In this document: one piece after another, positions 48,058-56,592 of the stretch
How the letters are laid out: every line of letters starts with the position of its first letter
Numbering within the stretch: the stretch's first letter is position 1
Source of the DNA: JAGOVB01 sp964577365
Lineage (GTDB): Bacteria; Patescibacteriota; Minisyncoccia; Phycocordibacterales; PALSA-1337
Assembly (NCBI GenBank): GCA_964577365.1
Contig: CAZNYP010000006.1
Span: 1-58,901 of the forward strand
Direction of reading: 5' to 3'
DNA: 58,901 bases
Notes under the pieces: model-generated
Databases searched by the model: none
Told to the model about the DNA's origin: nothing
Seen by the model: the letters and a program-made list of their open reading frames with translations, nothing else
Program-made: the position numbers and the translations under genes

Positions 48058-49950
48058 ATGAAAAAGACTCACCCAGAAGCACCAAAGAGCTCACATACGA
48101 GCGTCGTGAACCTCATCACGGGTGCACTTATCATTTTCTTTATCATCTCGAGTTTCTACTCGCTCTTTGCCGACTCAACCGCAAAAGCATTGCCGATCAC
48201 TATATCCGAGCTGGCGACTGATGTATCAGCGGGGAAAATAATATCACTCACCATAAAAGGGGATGAGGTCATCGCAGAGTATCCAGAAAAAGTCATGAAG
48301 ACCACAAAGAAGGAAAGCGATGCATCACTCACTGAGACCCTCTCGCGCTACGGAGTGACTGCAAAGGAACTCGCTGCGGTAAAAACTGATGTGCAGGGTC
48401 CGGGTGGAGTATTGTTTTGGTTTGTACAGCTCGCTCCGTTTTTTGCTCCGATCCTCATCATCCTTTTCATCATGTGGATGCTCTCACGACAGGTAAAGGG
48501 AGCAGGCATGCAAGCATTTTCTTTTGGACAGTCAAAGGCGCGTGTCATCATGCCCGAAGACAAAAAACAACGCGTCACATTTAAAGACGTAGCAGGTGCA
48601 AAAGAAGCAAAACAAGAACTCTCTGAAATCGTCGACTTTTTGAAATATCCAAAACGCTTTCTCGAGATCGGTGCCGTCATCCCAAAGGGAGTACTCCTCA
48701 TGGGTGCACCAGGTACTGGAAAGACACTCCTCGCTCGAGCTGTCGCAGGTGAGGCGGGGGTAGCCTTTTTCTCGATCTCTGGATCAGAGTTCGTTGAGAT
48801 GTTTGTAGGAGTGGGAGCTTCACGCGTGCGCGACCTTTTCAAAATGGCAAAAGAAGCGTCCCCCGCGATCATATTTGTCGATGAGATCGATGCGGTAGGA
48901 CGCGTGCGTGGAACAGGGACAGGTGGGGGAAACGATGAGCGTGAACAGACGCTAAACCAGATCCTCGTCGAGATGGATGGATTTGAGCCGACCGAAAAGG
49001 TGATCGTGATGGCGGCGACCAACCGTCCTGATGTCCTCGATCCAGCGCTCCTTCGCCCAGGACGATTCGACAGACGTGTCACCATCGACCTTCCAGATCG
49101 CAATGATCGCGAAGAGATTTTGAAAATACATTCACAGAAAAAGCCACTCGCAGAAGATGTAAATATCCGAGTCATCGCCGAACGCACACCTGGATTTTCT
49201 GGAGCTGACCTGTACTCGCTCATGAACGAGGGTGCAATCCTCGCTGCACGCGAAAACCGCACAAAGATCTCACAGTACGACCTCATCCGCGCGATCGAAA
49301 AAGTGATGCTTGGCCCTGAACGAAAGAGTCATCTCCTCAGTAAAAAAGAAAAAGAAATCACCGCATATCACGAAGCAGGGCATGCGCTCGTCTCATCGGT
49401 GCTTCCATTTGCTGATCCAGTGCACAAGATCTCGATCATCAGCCGTGGTCGTGCTGCAGGATACACACTCCACCTCCCACTCGATGACAAAAAGATGCAG
49501 AGTAAAAAAGAATTCCTCGACGATATCGCAGTGTCACTCGGTGGGTACGTGGTGGAAAAAATGATGTTTGACGATGTGACGACTGGTCCATCAAACGATC
49601 TCCAGGTCTCTACCGCTCTCGCACGTGATATGGTGACCAAATACGGCATGTCAGAAAAGCTGGGCGTGATGGCCTTTGAAGGGAATGGCCGATCGATGTT
49701 TGGAAAAGGCCTCGATGAAAAAGAATACTCCGAAAAAGTGGGTGCCGATATCGATGCTGAAGTGTCACGGATCATGTCGGAAGCATTTGCAAAGGCTGAG
49801 AAGATAGTAAAAGACTATCGTCCAGCACTCGATGCGATCGCAAAACGCCTCGTGGAGGTGGAGAATATAGAGCGTGAAGAATACGAGCAGATCATCATCG
49901 CGCACGGCATCCAGCCAAAGAAGAAGCTTGATATTGAACATCAGGCGTAA
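48058..49950 (+). CDS. ftsH: ATP-dependent zinc metalloprotease FtsH
   Basis: 630 residues from the ATG at 48058, nine bases after TATAAT (48043-48048). Two membrane helices (about 20-40 and 120-145) frame a small outer domain. Walker A GAPGTGKT, Walker B IIFVDEIDAVGR, the second region of homology (ATNRPDVLDPALLRPGRFDR) and the zinc site YHEAGHAL (HExxH) follow. A membrane-bound quality-control protease. Confidence 0.98.
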   Translation: MKKTHPEAPKSSHTSVVNLITGALIIFFIISSFYSLFADSTAKALPITISELATDVSAGKIISLTIKGDEVIAEYPEKVMKTTKKESDASLTETLSRYGVTAKELAAVKTDVQGPGGVLFWFVQLAPFFAPILIILFIMWMLSRQVKGAGMQAFSFGQSKARVIMPEDKKQRVTFKDVAGAKEAKQELSEIVDFLKYPKRFLEIGAVIPKGVLLMGAPGTGKTLLARAVAGEAGVAFFSISGSEFVEMFVGVGASRVRDLFKMAKEASPAIIFVDEIDAVGRVRGTGTGGGNDEREQTLNQILVEMDGFEPTEKVIVMAATNRPDVLDPALLRPGRFDRRVTIDLPDRNDREEILKIHSQKKPLAEDVNIRVIAERTPGFSGADLYSLMNEGAILAARENRTKISQYDLIRAIEKVMLGPERKSHLLSKKEKEITAYHEAGHALVSSVLPFADPVHKISIISRGRAAGYTLHLPLDDKKMQSKKEFLDDIAVSLGGYVVEKMMFDDVTTGPSNDLQVSTALARDMVTKYGMSEKLGVMAFEGNGRSMFGKGLDEKEYSEKVGADIDAEVSRIMSEAFAKAEKIVKDYRPALDAIAKRLVEVENIEREEYEQIIIAHGIQPKKKLDIEHQA

Positions 49951-49980
49951 TATGATGATTCGTATTAGCCGTGTTCACAT

Positions 49981-50054
49981 GCGCGCGTAGCTCAGCTGGT
50001 AGTAGCAAGCGTCTTATACACGCTAGGTCCCTGGTTCGAATCCAGGCGCGCGCA
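49981..50054 (+). tRNA. tRNA-Ile with anticodon UAU
   Basis: Acceptor GCGCGCG/CGCGCGC, anticodon stem AGCGT/ACGCT with loop CTTATAC (anticodon TAT), T arm CCTGG-TTCGAAT-CCAGG, discriminator A, CCA not encoded. UAU reads AUA codons directly. Confidence 0.9.
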
Positions 50055-50106
50055 CAGATTGTTTTCCACACCTTGTCCTCAGGTTTAGATGATTTTTGCA
50101 TAAAAT

Positions 50107-50145
50107 GTTAGAAAGATTTTATCTCCATTTTGATAGAGTGGAGAG
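50107..50145 (+). promoter_or_regulatory. Conserved promoter element, copy D (NYN gene)
   Basis: GTTAGAAAG, ATTTTATCTC, CATT, TTG-N-TAGAGT (TAGAGT at 50134-50139), GGAGAG, then ATG. Confidence 0.6.
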
Positions 50146-50634
50146 ATGGGACAGAAGAAAGAAAATAACTATGCGTTTATAGATACCGAGAACATCGTGC
50201 GGGGAGCTGAGTTTTTAGGTTGGTCGGTTGACTGGCAACGATTTCGATTGTACCTCCAAGACAAGTATCATGTGACGAAAGCTTTTCTCTTTCTTGGGTA
50301 TATTCGGAGTAATGAGAAAGTATATCAGGAATTACGAGGTTTTGGCTTCGAACTCATTTTCAAGGAAGTCTATGTATTTAATGGGAAAATAAAGGCTAAT
50401 GTTGATGTTGAACTCACTATGCAAGTATTTATAGATTTCCAGAATTTCGATAAAGCCATTCTCGTAAGTGGTGATGGAGATTTCCACTCACTAATCAAGC
50501 TTTTAAGAGAAAGAGAGAAATTCAAGATATCCATCGCAGTGCTACCTGAAAAGACCTCAGTCTTAATAAAGAAGATAACCACGGGTGATATTGTCTTTAT
50601 TAAAGAACTAAAAAAGAAAATATCGTTTCAATAA
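50146..50634 (+). CDS. NYN-domain (LabA/DUF88-like) RNase
   Basis: 162 residues. The PIN-like acidic residues are visible: FIDTENI (Asp and Asn near residue 14), KANVDVELTMQVFID, and LVSGDGDFHSLIKLL, where the Asp pair completes the metal site. NYN proteins are usually endoribonucleases of RNA processing or defence. It is monocistronic, with conserved element D upstream. A loose hairpin (AAAAGG/CCTTTT) after the stop may be the terminator. Confidence 0.85.
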   Translation: MGQKKENNYAFIDTENIVRGAEFLGWSVDWQRFRLYLQDKYHVTKAFLFLGYIRSNEKVYQELRGFGFELIFKEVYVFNGKIKANVDVELTMQVFIDFQNFDKAILVSGDGDFHSLIKLLREREKFKISIAVLPEKTSVLIKKITTGDIVFIKELKKKISFQ

Positions 50635-50717
50635 ATGAAAAAGGCCCCAAGAGGACGCGCCTGTATGGAACCTTTTCCGAGGTATACATATATTAGCAAA
50701 TCAGTGAGTGGTGTCAA

Positions 50718-52844
50718 TTATTCAAAGTGTATCTTGTCACCACTTCGTTTCTTCAGTTCTTCCTGGATTAACGGGTGTTTTTCGAGCTCTGGGAGCATAG
50801 CATGTGCCTCGATGCGTGCTGCCTCAACCATTTTAATATTTTTGAGTGCTTCCATCGCGACATCAGAGACACCCCACTGTTTTCCACTGTAGAGGTTGCC
50901 AGCACCACGTAGCTGGAGGTCGTTTTCGGCGAGCTCGAATCCGTTTTTAGCTGTCGAGAGAGCATGAAGTCGCTCGATCGTCTTTTCACTACTGCTATCG
51001 GTAAAGACATAGCAGTACGGCTGGTGTGTACCACGGATCACACGTCCACGGAGCTGGTGGAGCTGGGCGAGACCAAAACGCTCACCACCCTCGATGAGGA
51101 TGACGCTCGCATTGGGCACATTTACTCCCACTTCGACGACCGAGGTGGCGCAGAGGATATGTGTCTTGCCACTTTTGAAATCGAGCATGGCTTTGTCTTT
51201 TGCCTTTGGTGTCATTTTGCCGTGGAGTATCCCAATTTCAAACTCTTTGAACACTTCTTTTTTGAGGCGTGCTGCTTCGGCGACGACTGACTTTTCATTG
51301 TCATCGATGTAGGGACATATGACATACATTTGTCGACCTGCATGGAGCTCGGTGCGGATGGCCTCGTATATCTGTTCGCGATGGGTGGGCTTTACGATCG
51401 TAGTGATGACCTGTTTGCGACCCGCAGGCATCATGTCGAGGAGGGTGAGATCGAGGTCTCCAAATATAGTGAGTGCGAGCGTGCGTGGGATAGGAGTAGC
51501 GGTCATCGAGAGGAGATGGGGAGCGATGTGGTCTTTGCGGACGAGCTTTGCGCGTTGGTTCGTACCAAAACGGTGCTGTTCGTCGATGATGACGTACGCC
51601 AGGTTTTTAAACTTTACACTTTTCTGAATGAGTGAATGTGTACCAATCAAAATAGGGATCTCTCCATTTTCTACCCATTTGAGGAGCTGGGTACGAGAGA
51701 TATCGGTCCAGCCTTTTGGATTTAGTTTTGAAGGGAATTTTCGACAGCCACTACTCGTCATGAGGCCGACCGATACACCGAGCATGTATGAAAAATACTG
51801 GATGAATGACTCAAAATGCTGAGTAGCGAGGATCTCGGTAGGGCACATATATGCCACCTGGAGTCGGCCGTAGTCCTGGTTTTTCGGACGGGTGGTGATG
51901 GCAGCATAGGTGGTCGCTGCTGCTACGGCTGTTTTTCCAGAACCCACATCACCCTCGAGGAGGCGAGACATCGGTGCGCCTTTTTTGAAGTCCTCGATGA
52001 TGGTATCGATCGCGCGGCGCTGGGCACTTGTCGCTTCGAATGGGAAACGTTTTATAAACTCAGTGATATCACGCTCGGCAGGTTCGATCACAAATGACTC
52101 ATGTCGGGCATAGTCGGCCCGGGCTTTTTGTTTTTCTAATTGGATAAAAAATATTTCCTCAAAAGCAAATCGTTTGCGAGCAGCGAGGGCGTCCTCTTCC
52201 TTCATCGGAGTGTGAATCCAGATGATAGCGGTCGCGAGACTCGGTAAGTTGTATTTTTTCAGAATATCTTCGGGAATGGGATCGATTAAAGAGAGTTTGT
52301 TTTTGAAAATCTTTACGATGGTGTGATATATCCAGTTGGACGTGATGCCTTTTGACTCGGGATAGACAGGGTAGAGAGTGTGTTCGGGTCCCATGTCACC
52401 AAAAAGTGAGTCACCGACACCGATCGGGATTTTTTCTACTACTTCGACTTTTGGATTTGAGAGATATAGAGCACCGGTCTTTTTGCGTTCGCTCGGCGTG
52501 CCTTCGATACGTACAAAGCTCTCGTCGGCAATCATTTTGGCGATGTATGGCTGGTTGAACCAGACGAGCTCGATCGAGCCGCTCTCATCGGTGAGGTGTG
52601 CGGTCGCCATGGGGATTTTGGTACGGTATCCTTTGCCCGTCTTGAGACCACTTATTTTTCCAAAGACAACAGACGCAATGCCTTTCTGCAGAGAATTGAT
52701 CGACTGAGTTTTTGATGTATCACCATAGCGGGTGGGGAAATGATAGAGGAGGTCGTGTACCGAAACGATACCCAGCTTGTGCAGGGCTTTTTTCTGGGAG
52801 TCGTTCAGACGAAAATGTGTGTGGAGGGGGTCAGTGAGGAGCAC
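50718..52844 (-). CDS. recG: ATP-dependent DNA helicase RecG
   Basis: 708 residues, near the usual 690. An OB-fold wedge domain (about 55-150) is followed by helicase motifs: LEGDVGSGKTAVA (I), CPTEILATQHF (Ia), IDEQHRFG (II, DEQH), SMTATPIPRTLAL (III), VICPYID, ATSVVEVGVNVP (V) and QLRGRVIRG (VI). Rewinds and reverses stalled forks. The start codon is GTG at 52844, four bases after the preceding stop. Confidence 0.97.
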   Translation of the reverse strand: MLLTDPLHTHFRLNDSQKKALHKLGIVSVHDLLYHFPTRYGDTSKTQSINSLQKGIASVVFGKISGLKTGKGYRTKIPMATAHLTDESGSIELVWFNQPYIAKMIADESFVRIEGTPSERKKTGALYLSNPKVEVVEKIPIGVGDSLFGDMGPEHTLYPVYPESKGITSNWIYHTIVKIFKNKLSLIDPIPEDILKKYNLPSLATAIIWIHTPMKEEDALAARKRFAFEEIFFIQLEKQKARADYARHESFVIEPAERDITEFIKRFPFEATSAQRRAIDTIIEDFKKGAPMSRLLEGDVGSGKTAVAAATTYAAITTRPKNQDYGRLQVAYMCPTEILATQHFESFIQYFSYMLGVSVGLMTSSGCRKFPSKLNPKGWTDISRTQLLKWVENGEIPILIGTHSLIQKSVKFKNLAYVIIDEQHRFGTNQRAKLVRKDHIAPHLLSMTATPIPRTLALTIFGDLDLTLLDMMPAGRKQVITTIVKPTHREQIYEAIRTELHAGRQMYVICPYIDDNEKSVVAEAARLKKEVFKEFEIGILHGKMTPKAKDKAMLDFKSGKTHILCATSVVEVGVNVPNASVILIEGGERFGLAQLHQLRGRVIRGTHQPYCYVFTDSSSEKTIERLHALSTAKNGFELAENDLQLRGAGNLYSGKQWGVSDVAMEALKNIKMVEAARIEAHAMLPELEKHPLIQEELKKRSGDKIHFE

Positions 52845-52848
52845 GAAG

Positions 52849-53316
52849 CTATTTTACCACTACGGTGCCTGTTTGGTCAGGGTCATTTGCATTGTGATAC
52901 TCCCATGTACCTGGTACATCAAATACGTGAATGTATTTGTTCCCTGGAGCGATGTCGATATCGTGGTCAAAGAGGGCTGATTCGAGCTGGAAGAAGTAGT
53001 TTGAGGTGTTTGTAAACTCTACTTTTGTACCGACGGTCACCGTCATCTTTGATGGAGTAAACCCACGAGCGGTGTAGTTCACCACCGTTACTTTTTCGGT
53101 AGGGGTGGTAGCCTTTAGGGGAGCTGGCTCGGGACATGCAGCGAATTCACACAGTGGTCCCTCGCGACCGACATATGAACCATCCGCACACTGTTTTGCT
53201 TCCATTGTACACATCACTGGATCAGTAAATGGTTCGGTGATGGGACGGCCAAAAACAAACATGATGATGATAAAAACGAGGATTACGCCACCACCGACAA
53301 GAACATCTTTTTTCAT
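52849..53316 (-). CDS. Membrane-anchored cupredoxin-like protein
   Basis: 155 residues. One membrane helix (about 6-23); a small Cys-bearing segment (CTMEAKQCADGSYVGREGPL, then CEFAACP) with four Cys; and a cupredoxin-like beta sandwich (TVVNYTARGFTPSKMTV, GTKVEFTNTSN, DIAPGNKYIHVFDVPGTWEYH). The usual His/Cys/His/Met copper ligands are not all present: the loop after WEY reads HNANDPDQTG. It may bind no copper. Lies between mutY-like and recG genes with tight spacing. Confidence 0.7.
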   Translation of the reverse strand: MKKDVLVGGGVILVFIIIMFVFGRPITEPFTDPVMCTMEAKQCADGSYVGREGPLCEFAACPEPAPLKATTPTEKVTVVNYTARGFTPSKMTVTVGTKVEFTNTSNYFFQLESALFDHDIDIAPGNKYIHVFDVPGTWEYHNANDPDQTGTVVVK

Positions 53317-54053
53317 ACTATATAGTATACCTCGTTTATTTTCTTTATAAAACCTTCTTTTTCCAGTTCATTGGCGATCTCTTTGTATTTAACGAGTTTG
53401 TTTGGTTTGTCTAAAAGGATTCTGAGAATCTCTCCACGCTTTTGTCGATGAGAACCTTTGAAGGTGCTTTGCTTTTTATAGTGCGTGCTTTTCTGACTCG
53501 GGTTTGCCGTCTTTTTGAGCATGGCGCCATAGTCCATGAGGGCGTAGTACCATTCGCGAGGATTTTTGTGATCCAAGGTTTTTTCGATGAGCTCCATGAT
53601 ATCTCTGTCGTGGACTTTTTCTTTATTTTTGAAAAAGAAATGGATAAACACCGAGCGGATATTTGTCTCGATAAAAGGGTGGGGGATGTTGTAGGCAAAG
53701 GCGAGGATAGATCCTGCAGTGTTTGGGCCGATACCAGGGAGCTCGACCAATTCTTCATATGTCTTTGGAATTTTGGTAATACTTTTTAGATACAACGCAC
53801 GACGGTTGTAGCCCAGACCCTGCCAGGCCGCGAGGACGTCCTTTGTACTCGCTGCATTCAGTTTTTTGAGTGTTGGGAATTGTTTTATAAATGCATTGTA
53901 TTTTGCGACTACACGATTCGCCTGAGTCTGCTGGAGCATGATCTCTGAGACTAATACTCGATATGGAGAAATCCGCTCTCGCCAGGGGAATGAGCGGCGA
54001 TGCTTTTTGTAGTGGGACCAGATTGATGACGTAAAATAATTTTTCGACACCAT
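53313..54053 (-). CDS. MutY-like HhH-GPD DNA glycosylase without an Fe-S cluster
   Basis: 246 residues. PWRERISPYRVLVSEIMLQQTQ, the helix-hairpin-helix LPGIGPNTAGSILAF and FIETNIRSVFIH are visible. In canonical MutY the last motif is DGNVxR with catalytic Asp; here it is Glu-Thr-Asn. The four Cys of the Fe-S cluster and the NUDIX-like domain are missing, and a winged-helix-like tail (RGEILRILLDKPNKLVKYKEIANEL) replaces them. Known subfamily, sometimes misnamed HesB. GATACT lies six bases before the ATG. Confidence 0.85.
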   Translation of the reverse strand: MVSKNYFTSSIWSHYKKHRRSFPWRERISPYRVLVSEIMLQQTQANRVVAKYNAFIKQFPTLKKLNAASTKDVLAAWQGLGYNRRALYLKSITKIPKTYEELVELPGIGPNTAGSILAFAYNIPHPFIETNIRSVFIHFFFKNKEKVHDRDIMELIEKTLDHKNPREWYYALMDYGAMLKKTANPSQKSTHYKKQSTFKGSHRQKRGEILRILLDKPNKLVKYKEIANELEKEGFIKKINEVYYIV

Positions 54054-54069
54054 TAAAGTAGTATCTCAG

Positions 54070-54255
54070 CTATTTACAATTGTAATTGATAGTTCCGTCA
54101 ATGCTTATTGGACCACTTTGTGGATGCCCAATAACAAATTGACAATGAATCTCTTTCACCTCATTGTAGTAGTAATAAGATGTCCCCGCGCCTGCAAATG
54201 AGGCAATAGCCAGAGCTATTTCTATTATTAGTATAATTGTTTCTTTCTTTGTCAT
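54070..54255 (-). CDS. Small membrane or exported protein
   Basis: 61 residues: one helix (about 5-24) followed by a short outer domain with two Cys (IHCQFVIG and INYNCK) that could form a disulfide. It starts eight bases after the DUF5652 gene, probably in the same operon. Family unknown. Confidence 0.5.
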   Translation of the reverse strand: MTKKETIILIIEIALAIASFAGAGTSYYYYNEVKEIHCQFVIGHPQSGPISIDGTINYNCK

Positions 54256-54263
54256 GCGTCAAT

Positions 54264-54503
54264 TTATTTCAGTAAATTCTTCAATGCGTGTTTGATATCG
54301 CTCACTTTTTTCTCTTCAATATAGAACACATATACGAGCTCGAGAATAGAAAAAGTGTTTACCACGAGGAGCACGACAAACCATATTTTTTGACGACTGT
54401 GTGCAGCGAGCCAGAGAGAGTAGGCTTTCCACGGGAGGACCCAGAAAATAGTAAAAATCAGGATAAATAGCTTGAAGTCGCTCAGGTGAAATGGGTTGAA
54501 CAT
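54264..54503 (-). CDS. DUF5652-type membrane protein
   Basis: 79 residues, two helices. WKAYSLWLAAHSRQKIWFVVLLVVNTFSILELVYVFYI fits the DUF5652 pattern common in these bacteria. Function unknown. TATACT lies six bases before the ATG. Confidence 0.7.
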   Translation of the reverse strand: MFNPFHLSDFKLFILIFTIFWVLPWKAYSLWLAAHSRQKIWFVVLLVVNTFSILELVYVFYIEEKKVSDIKHALKNLLK

Positions 54504-54520
54504 AGATATAGTATAGCAAA

Positions 54521-55192
54521 TTATCCTCGGTAGTATTGTCTCACTTTTACAAACCCCACAACCAAACTAATCACCGCGACAACAATCACCGTGATATAGC
54601 CTTCTCGATCAGTAGTTTTCTGTATATCAAAGAAAAAGGGGATGATATACGTGATCGTCGCTACAAACATACATGCCCAAAAACGGATATGGAGTGACGA
54701 CATGAATACTTTGACAGGATTTGCCCCTTCGATGATCTGTGCGACCTCGTGACTTGCTCGAAATGATGGAAACCAGGTGCCCCACGGACGATTTTCGATC
54801 TGGTATTCTTCGATCACACCCTGTTTCAAGAGTTTTTCTCGATATACTTTTGCAATAAAAATATTAATGATACTTGCGAGGCACCATCCGATGAAGATGA
54901 CTGCGGTGGTAGCAAGAAAGACAAACCATCCACCTCCGCGCGCAATGATCGAGACGATGATGACGAGGCTGGAACCGGGGAAGAAACTACCGACGAAATA
55001 TAGTCCCTCGATAAATACAGAAATAAATGCGGCGACGTATATGTATTTTGTATCGATGTGTGTAATAAAGGCGACAAGATCCTCGGCACCAGGAATATTT
55101 GAATTCAACGAAACCATCACTCCATATATGATGAGAGCGATTCCTGATATGATCCAGACAATACCTGCGTACAAATCGTTTTTATTTTTCAT
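54521..55192 (-). CDS. DedA/VTT family membrane protein
   Basis: 223 residues, five or six helices. FVGSFFPGSSLVIIVSIIARGG and the re-entrant arrangement resemble DedA/SNARE-associated proteins; the amphipathic segment GTWFPSFRASHEVAQII corresponds to the usual Gly-x-Arg-x-x-Pro region but is altered. DedA proteins flip lipids or carriers. The ATG stands two bases after the tRNA-Ser 3' end, so tRNA processing would create a leaderless mRNA. Confidence 0.7.
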   Translation of the reverse strand: MKNKNDLYAGIVWIISGIALIIYGVMVSLNSNIPGAEDLVAFITHIDTKYIYVAAFISVFIEGLYFVGSFFPGSSLVIIVSIIARGGGWFVFLATTAVIFIGWCLASIINIFIAKVYREKLLKQGVIEEYQIENRPWGTWFPSFRASHEVAQIIEGANPVKVFMSSLHIRFWACMFVATITYIIPFFFDIQKTTDREGYITVIVVAVISLVVGFVKVRQYYRG

Positions 55193-55193
55193 G

Positions 55194-55280
55194 CGGAGAC
55201 GGAGGGATTCGAACCCTCGAGGCCTTTTACAGCCTGGCCCCTTAGCAAGGGGCTACGTTAGACCACTCTGACACGTCTCC
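55194..55280 (-). tRNA. tRNA-Ser with anticodon GCU
   Basis: 87 bases, class II with long variable arm. Acceptor GGAGACG/CGTCTCC, anticodon stem GCCCC/GGGGC with loop TTGCTAA, T arm GAGGG-TTCGAAT-CCCTC, discriminator G. CCA not encoded. Confidence 0.93.
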
Positions 55281-55332
55281 AGTAGGGTCATTCTGCCATA
55301 ATTTTACAAAAAAGAGTATACTATTGTGACTT

Positions 55333-56286
55333 ATGAAAAAAACCATACTGGTCACCGGATGCGCAGGATTTATCGGAAGCAATTTTTGCAAAGCATTTCA
55401 TAAAAAGTTTCCAAAGACAGAGATCATCGGTCTCGATCATTTTGCGACGGGGAAAAAAGAAGCACTACCCGAGTTTGTCACTTTTTACAAAGGGTCTATT
55501 TTAAATGAAAAATTGATCGACAGTATTTTCAAAAAACATACACCAGAATATGTATTTCATTTTGCCGCACTCCCACGTGTCTCATACTCAGTCGAAAACC
55601 CGGTCGAGACGAGTCAGGTAAATATCATCGGCACCGTCCTCCTCCTCACTGCAGCGAGCAAGTATAAAGTAAAACGATTTATCTATTCATCGTCCTCAGC
55701 ACTCTACGGAGGTGCAAAGATTTTGCCGACAAAAGAAGATGAAAATCCACCACAACCAAAATCTCCATATGCGGTACAAAAATATATCGGCGAACCGTTT
55801 TGCAAGGTGTTCAGCGATCTCTACGGACTCGATACAGTGTGTCTGCGATATTTCAATGTATATGGTCCGGGGCAGTACGGTGACTCTGCATACTCGACGG
55901 TGATCTCGGCCTGGCTCGAATCACTGTATTTTCCAAAAAAGAAAAAAGGATTTATCGAGGGTGATGGGAGCAGCACGCGAGATTTTTGTTTTGTCGACAA
56001 TGTAGTGCAGGCAAATATAAAAGCAATGCAGGCAAAAGGGAAGCTCGGTGGAGTGGCGCTCAATGTGGCCCAAGGTGAACGTACGAGTATGCTCGAGATA
56101 AAAGAATTGATAGAGGAATATACCGGAAAGAAACTCGACCTCGAAACCCGTCCGCCACGTCGGGGTGATGTAGATCATACGCACGCTGATCTCACTAAAA
56201 TAAAAAAGTATTTGGGATACAAAGTAGATATTGATTTTAAAGAAGGGTTGAAACGGACTATAAAGTGGTTTGAAAGTAGGGTATAA
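55333..56286 (+). CDS. NAD-dependent sugar-nucleotide epimerase/dehydratase
   Basis: 317 residues, extended short-chain dehydrogenase. GCAGFIGSNF (GxxGxxG) binds NAD, FHFAALPRVSYSVENP and SSSALYGG precede the catalytic YxxxK in SPYAVQKYIGE, then RYFNVYGPGQ and STRDFCFVDNVVQA. Closest to UDP-glucose/UDP-GlcNAc 4-epimerases (WbpP type). Likely supplies cell-envelope sugars. TATACT (ten bases upstream) may be its promoter. Confidence 0.92.
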   Translation: MKKTILVTGCAGFIGSNFCKAFHKKFPKTEIIGLDHFATGKKEALPEFVTFYKGSILNEKLIDSIFKKHTPEYVFHFAALPRVSYSVENPVETSQVNIIGTVLLLTAASKYKVKRFIYSSSSALYGGAKILPTKEDENPPQPKSPYAVQKYIGEPFCKVFSDLYGLDTVCLRYFNVYGPGQYGDSAYSTVISAWLESLYFPKKKKGFIEGDGSSTRDFCFVDNVVQANIKAMQAKGKLGGVALNVAQGERTSMLEIKELIEEYTGKKLDLETRPPRRGDVDHTHADLTKIKKYLGYKVDIDFKEGLKRTIKWFESRV

Positions 56287-56309
56287 ACTGTGCTATGGTG
56301 GTGGGGAAT

Positions 56310-56522
56310 ATGAACACTCCTCCTCCTTGTTGCAGGCACTGCGGCTGGCCTGGCCTCGATCACCAAAACAAAGAACATGTCGGTGGCCGTGATCGGAATA
56401 TAGTTCTGCCGGGTCGAGAAATCAGTCTGCAGAGCTGTCGGCGATTTGACCCAGAACCAGAACCGACGACAGAATTCGCCCGGACTGGGCGTGCCACGTG
56501 GTGGGGCGAAGCCGAAAAGTAG
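56310..56522 (+). CDS. Small Cys-rich orphan protein
   Basis: 70 residues from the ATG at 56310 (one at 56295 would add five). CCRHCGWPGLDH near the start plus SCRRF could bind zinc; the C-terminus is Glu/Trp-rich. High GC like the other orphan genes. A terminator follows at 56545. Unknown function. Confidence 0.45.
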   Translation: MNTPPPCCRHCGWPGLDHQNKEHVGGRDRNIVLPGREISLQSCRRFDPEPEPTTEFARTGRATWWGEAEK

Positions 56523-56544
56523 TCCACCCCCCGAGAGACACCGA

Positions 56545-56580
56545 GACCCCTACGATCACGTCAAAGGGGTTTTGTTTTGC
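56545..56580 (+). terminator. Terminator after the Cys-rich gene
   Basis: ACCCCT and AGGGGT pair around a 13-base loop, followed by TTTG-TTTT. Confidence 0.7.
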
Positions 56581-56592
56581 TATACTTAGGAC

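Noticed and set aside
48348..49286. Open minus-strand frame of 312 codons inside ftsH
   Set aside because: It is antisense to the conserved AAA and protease motifs of FtsH and is Ser/Arg-rich, as expected for a shadow frame.
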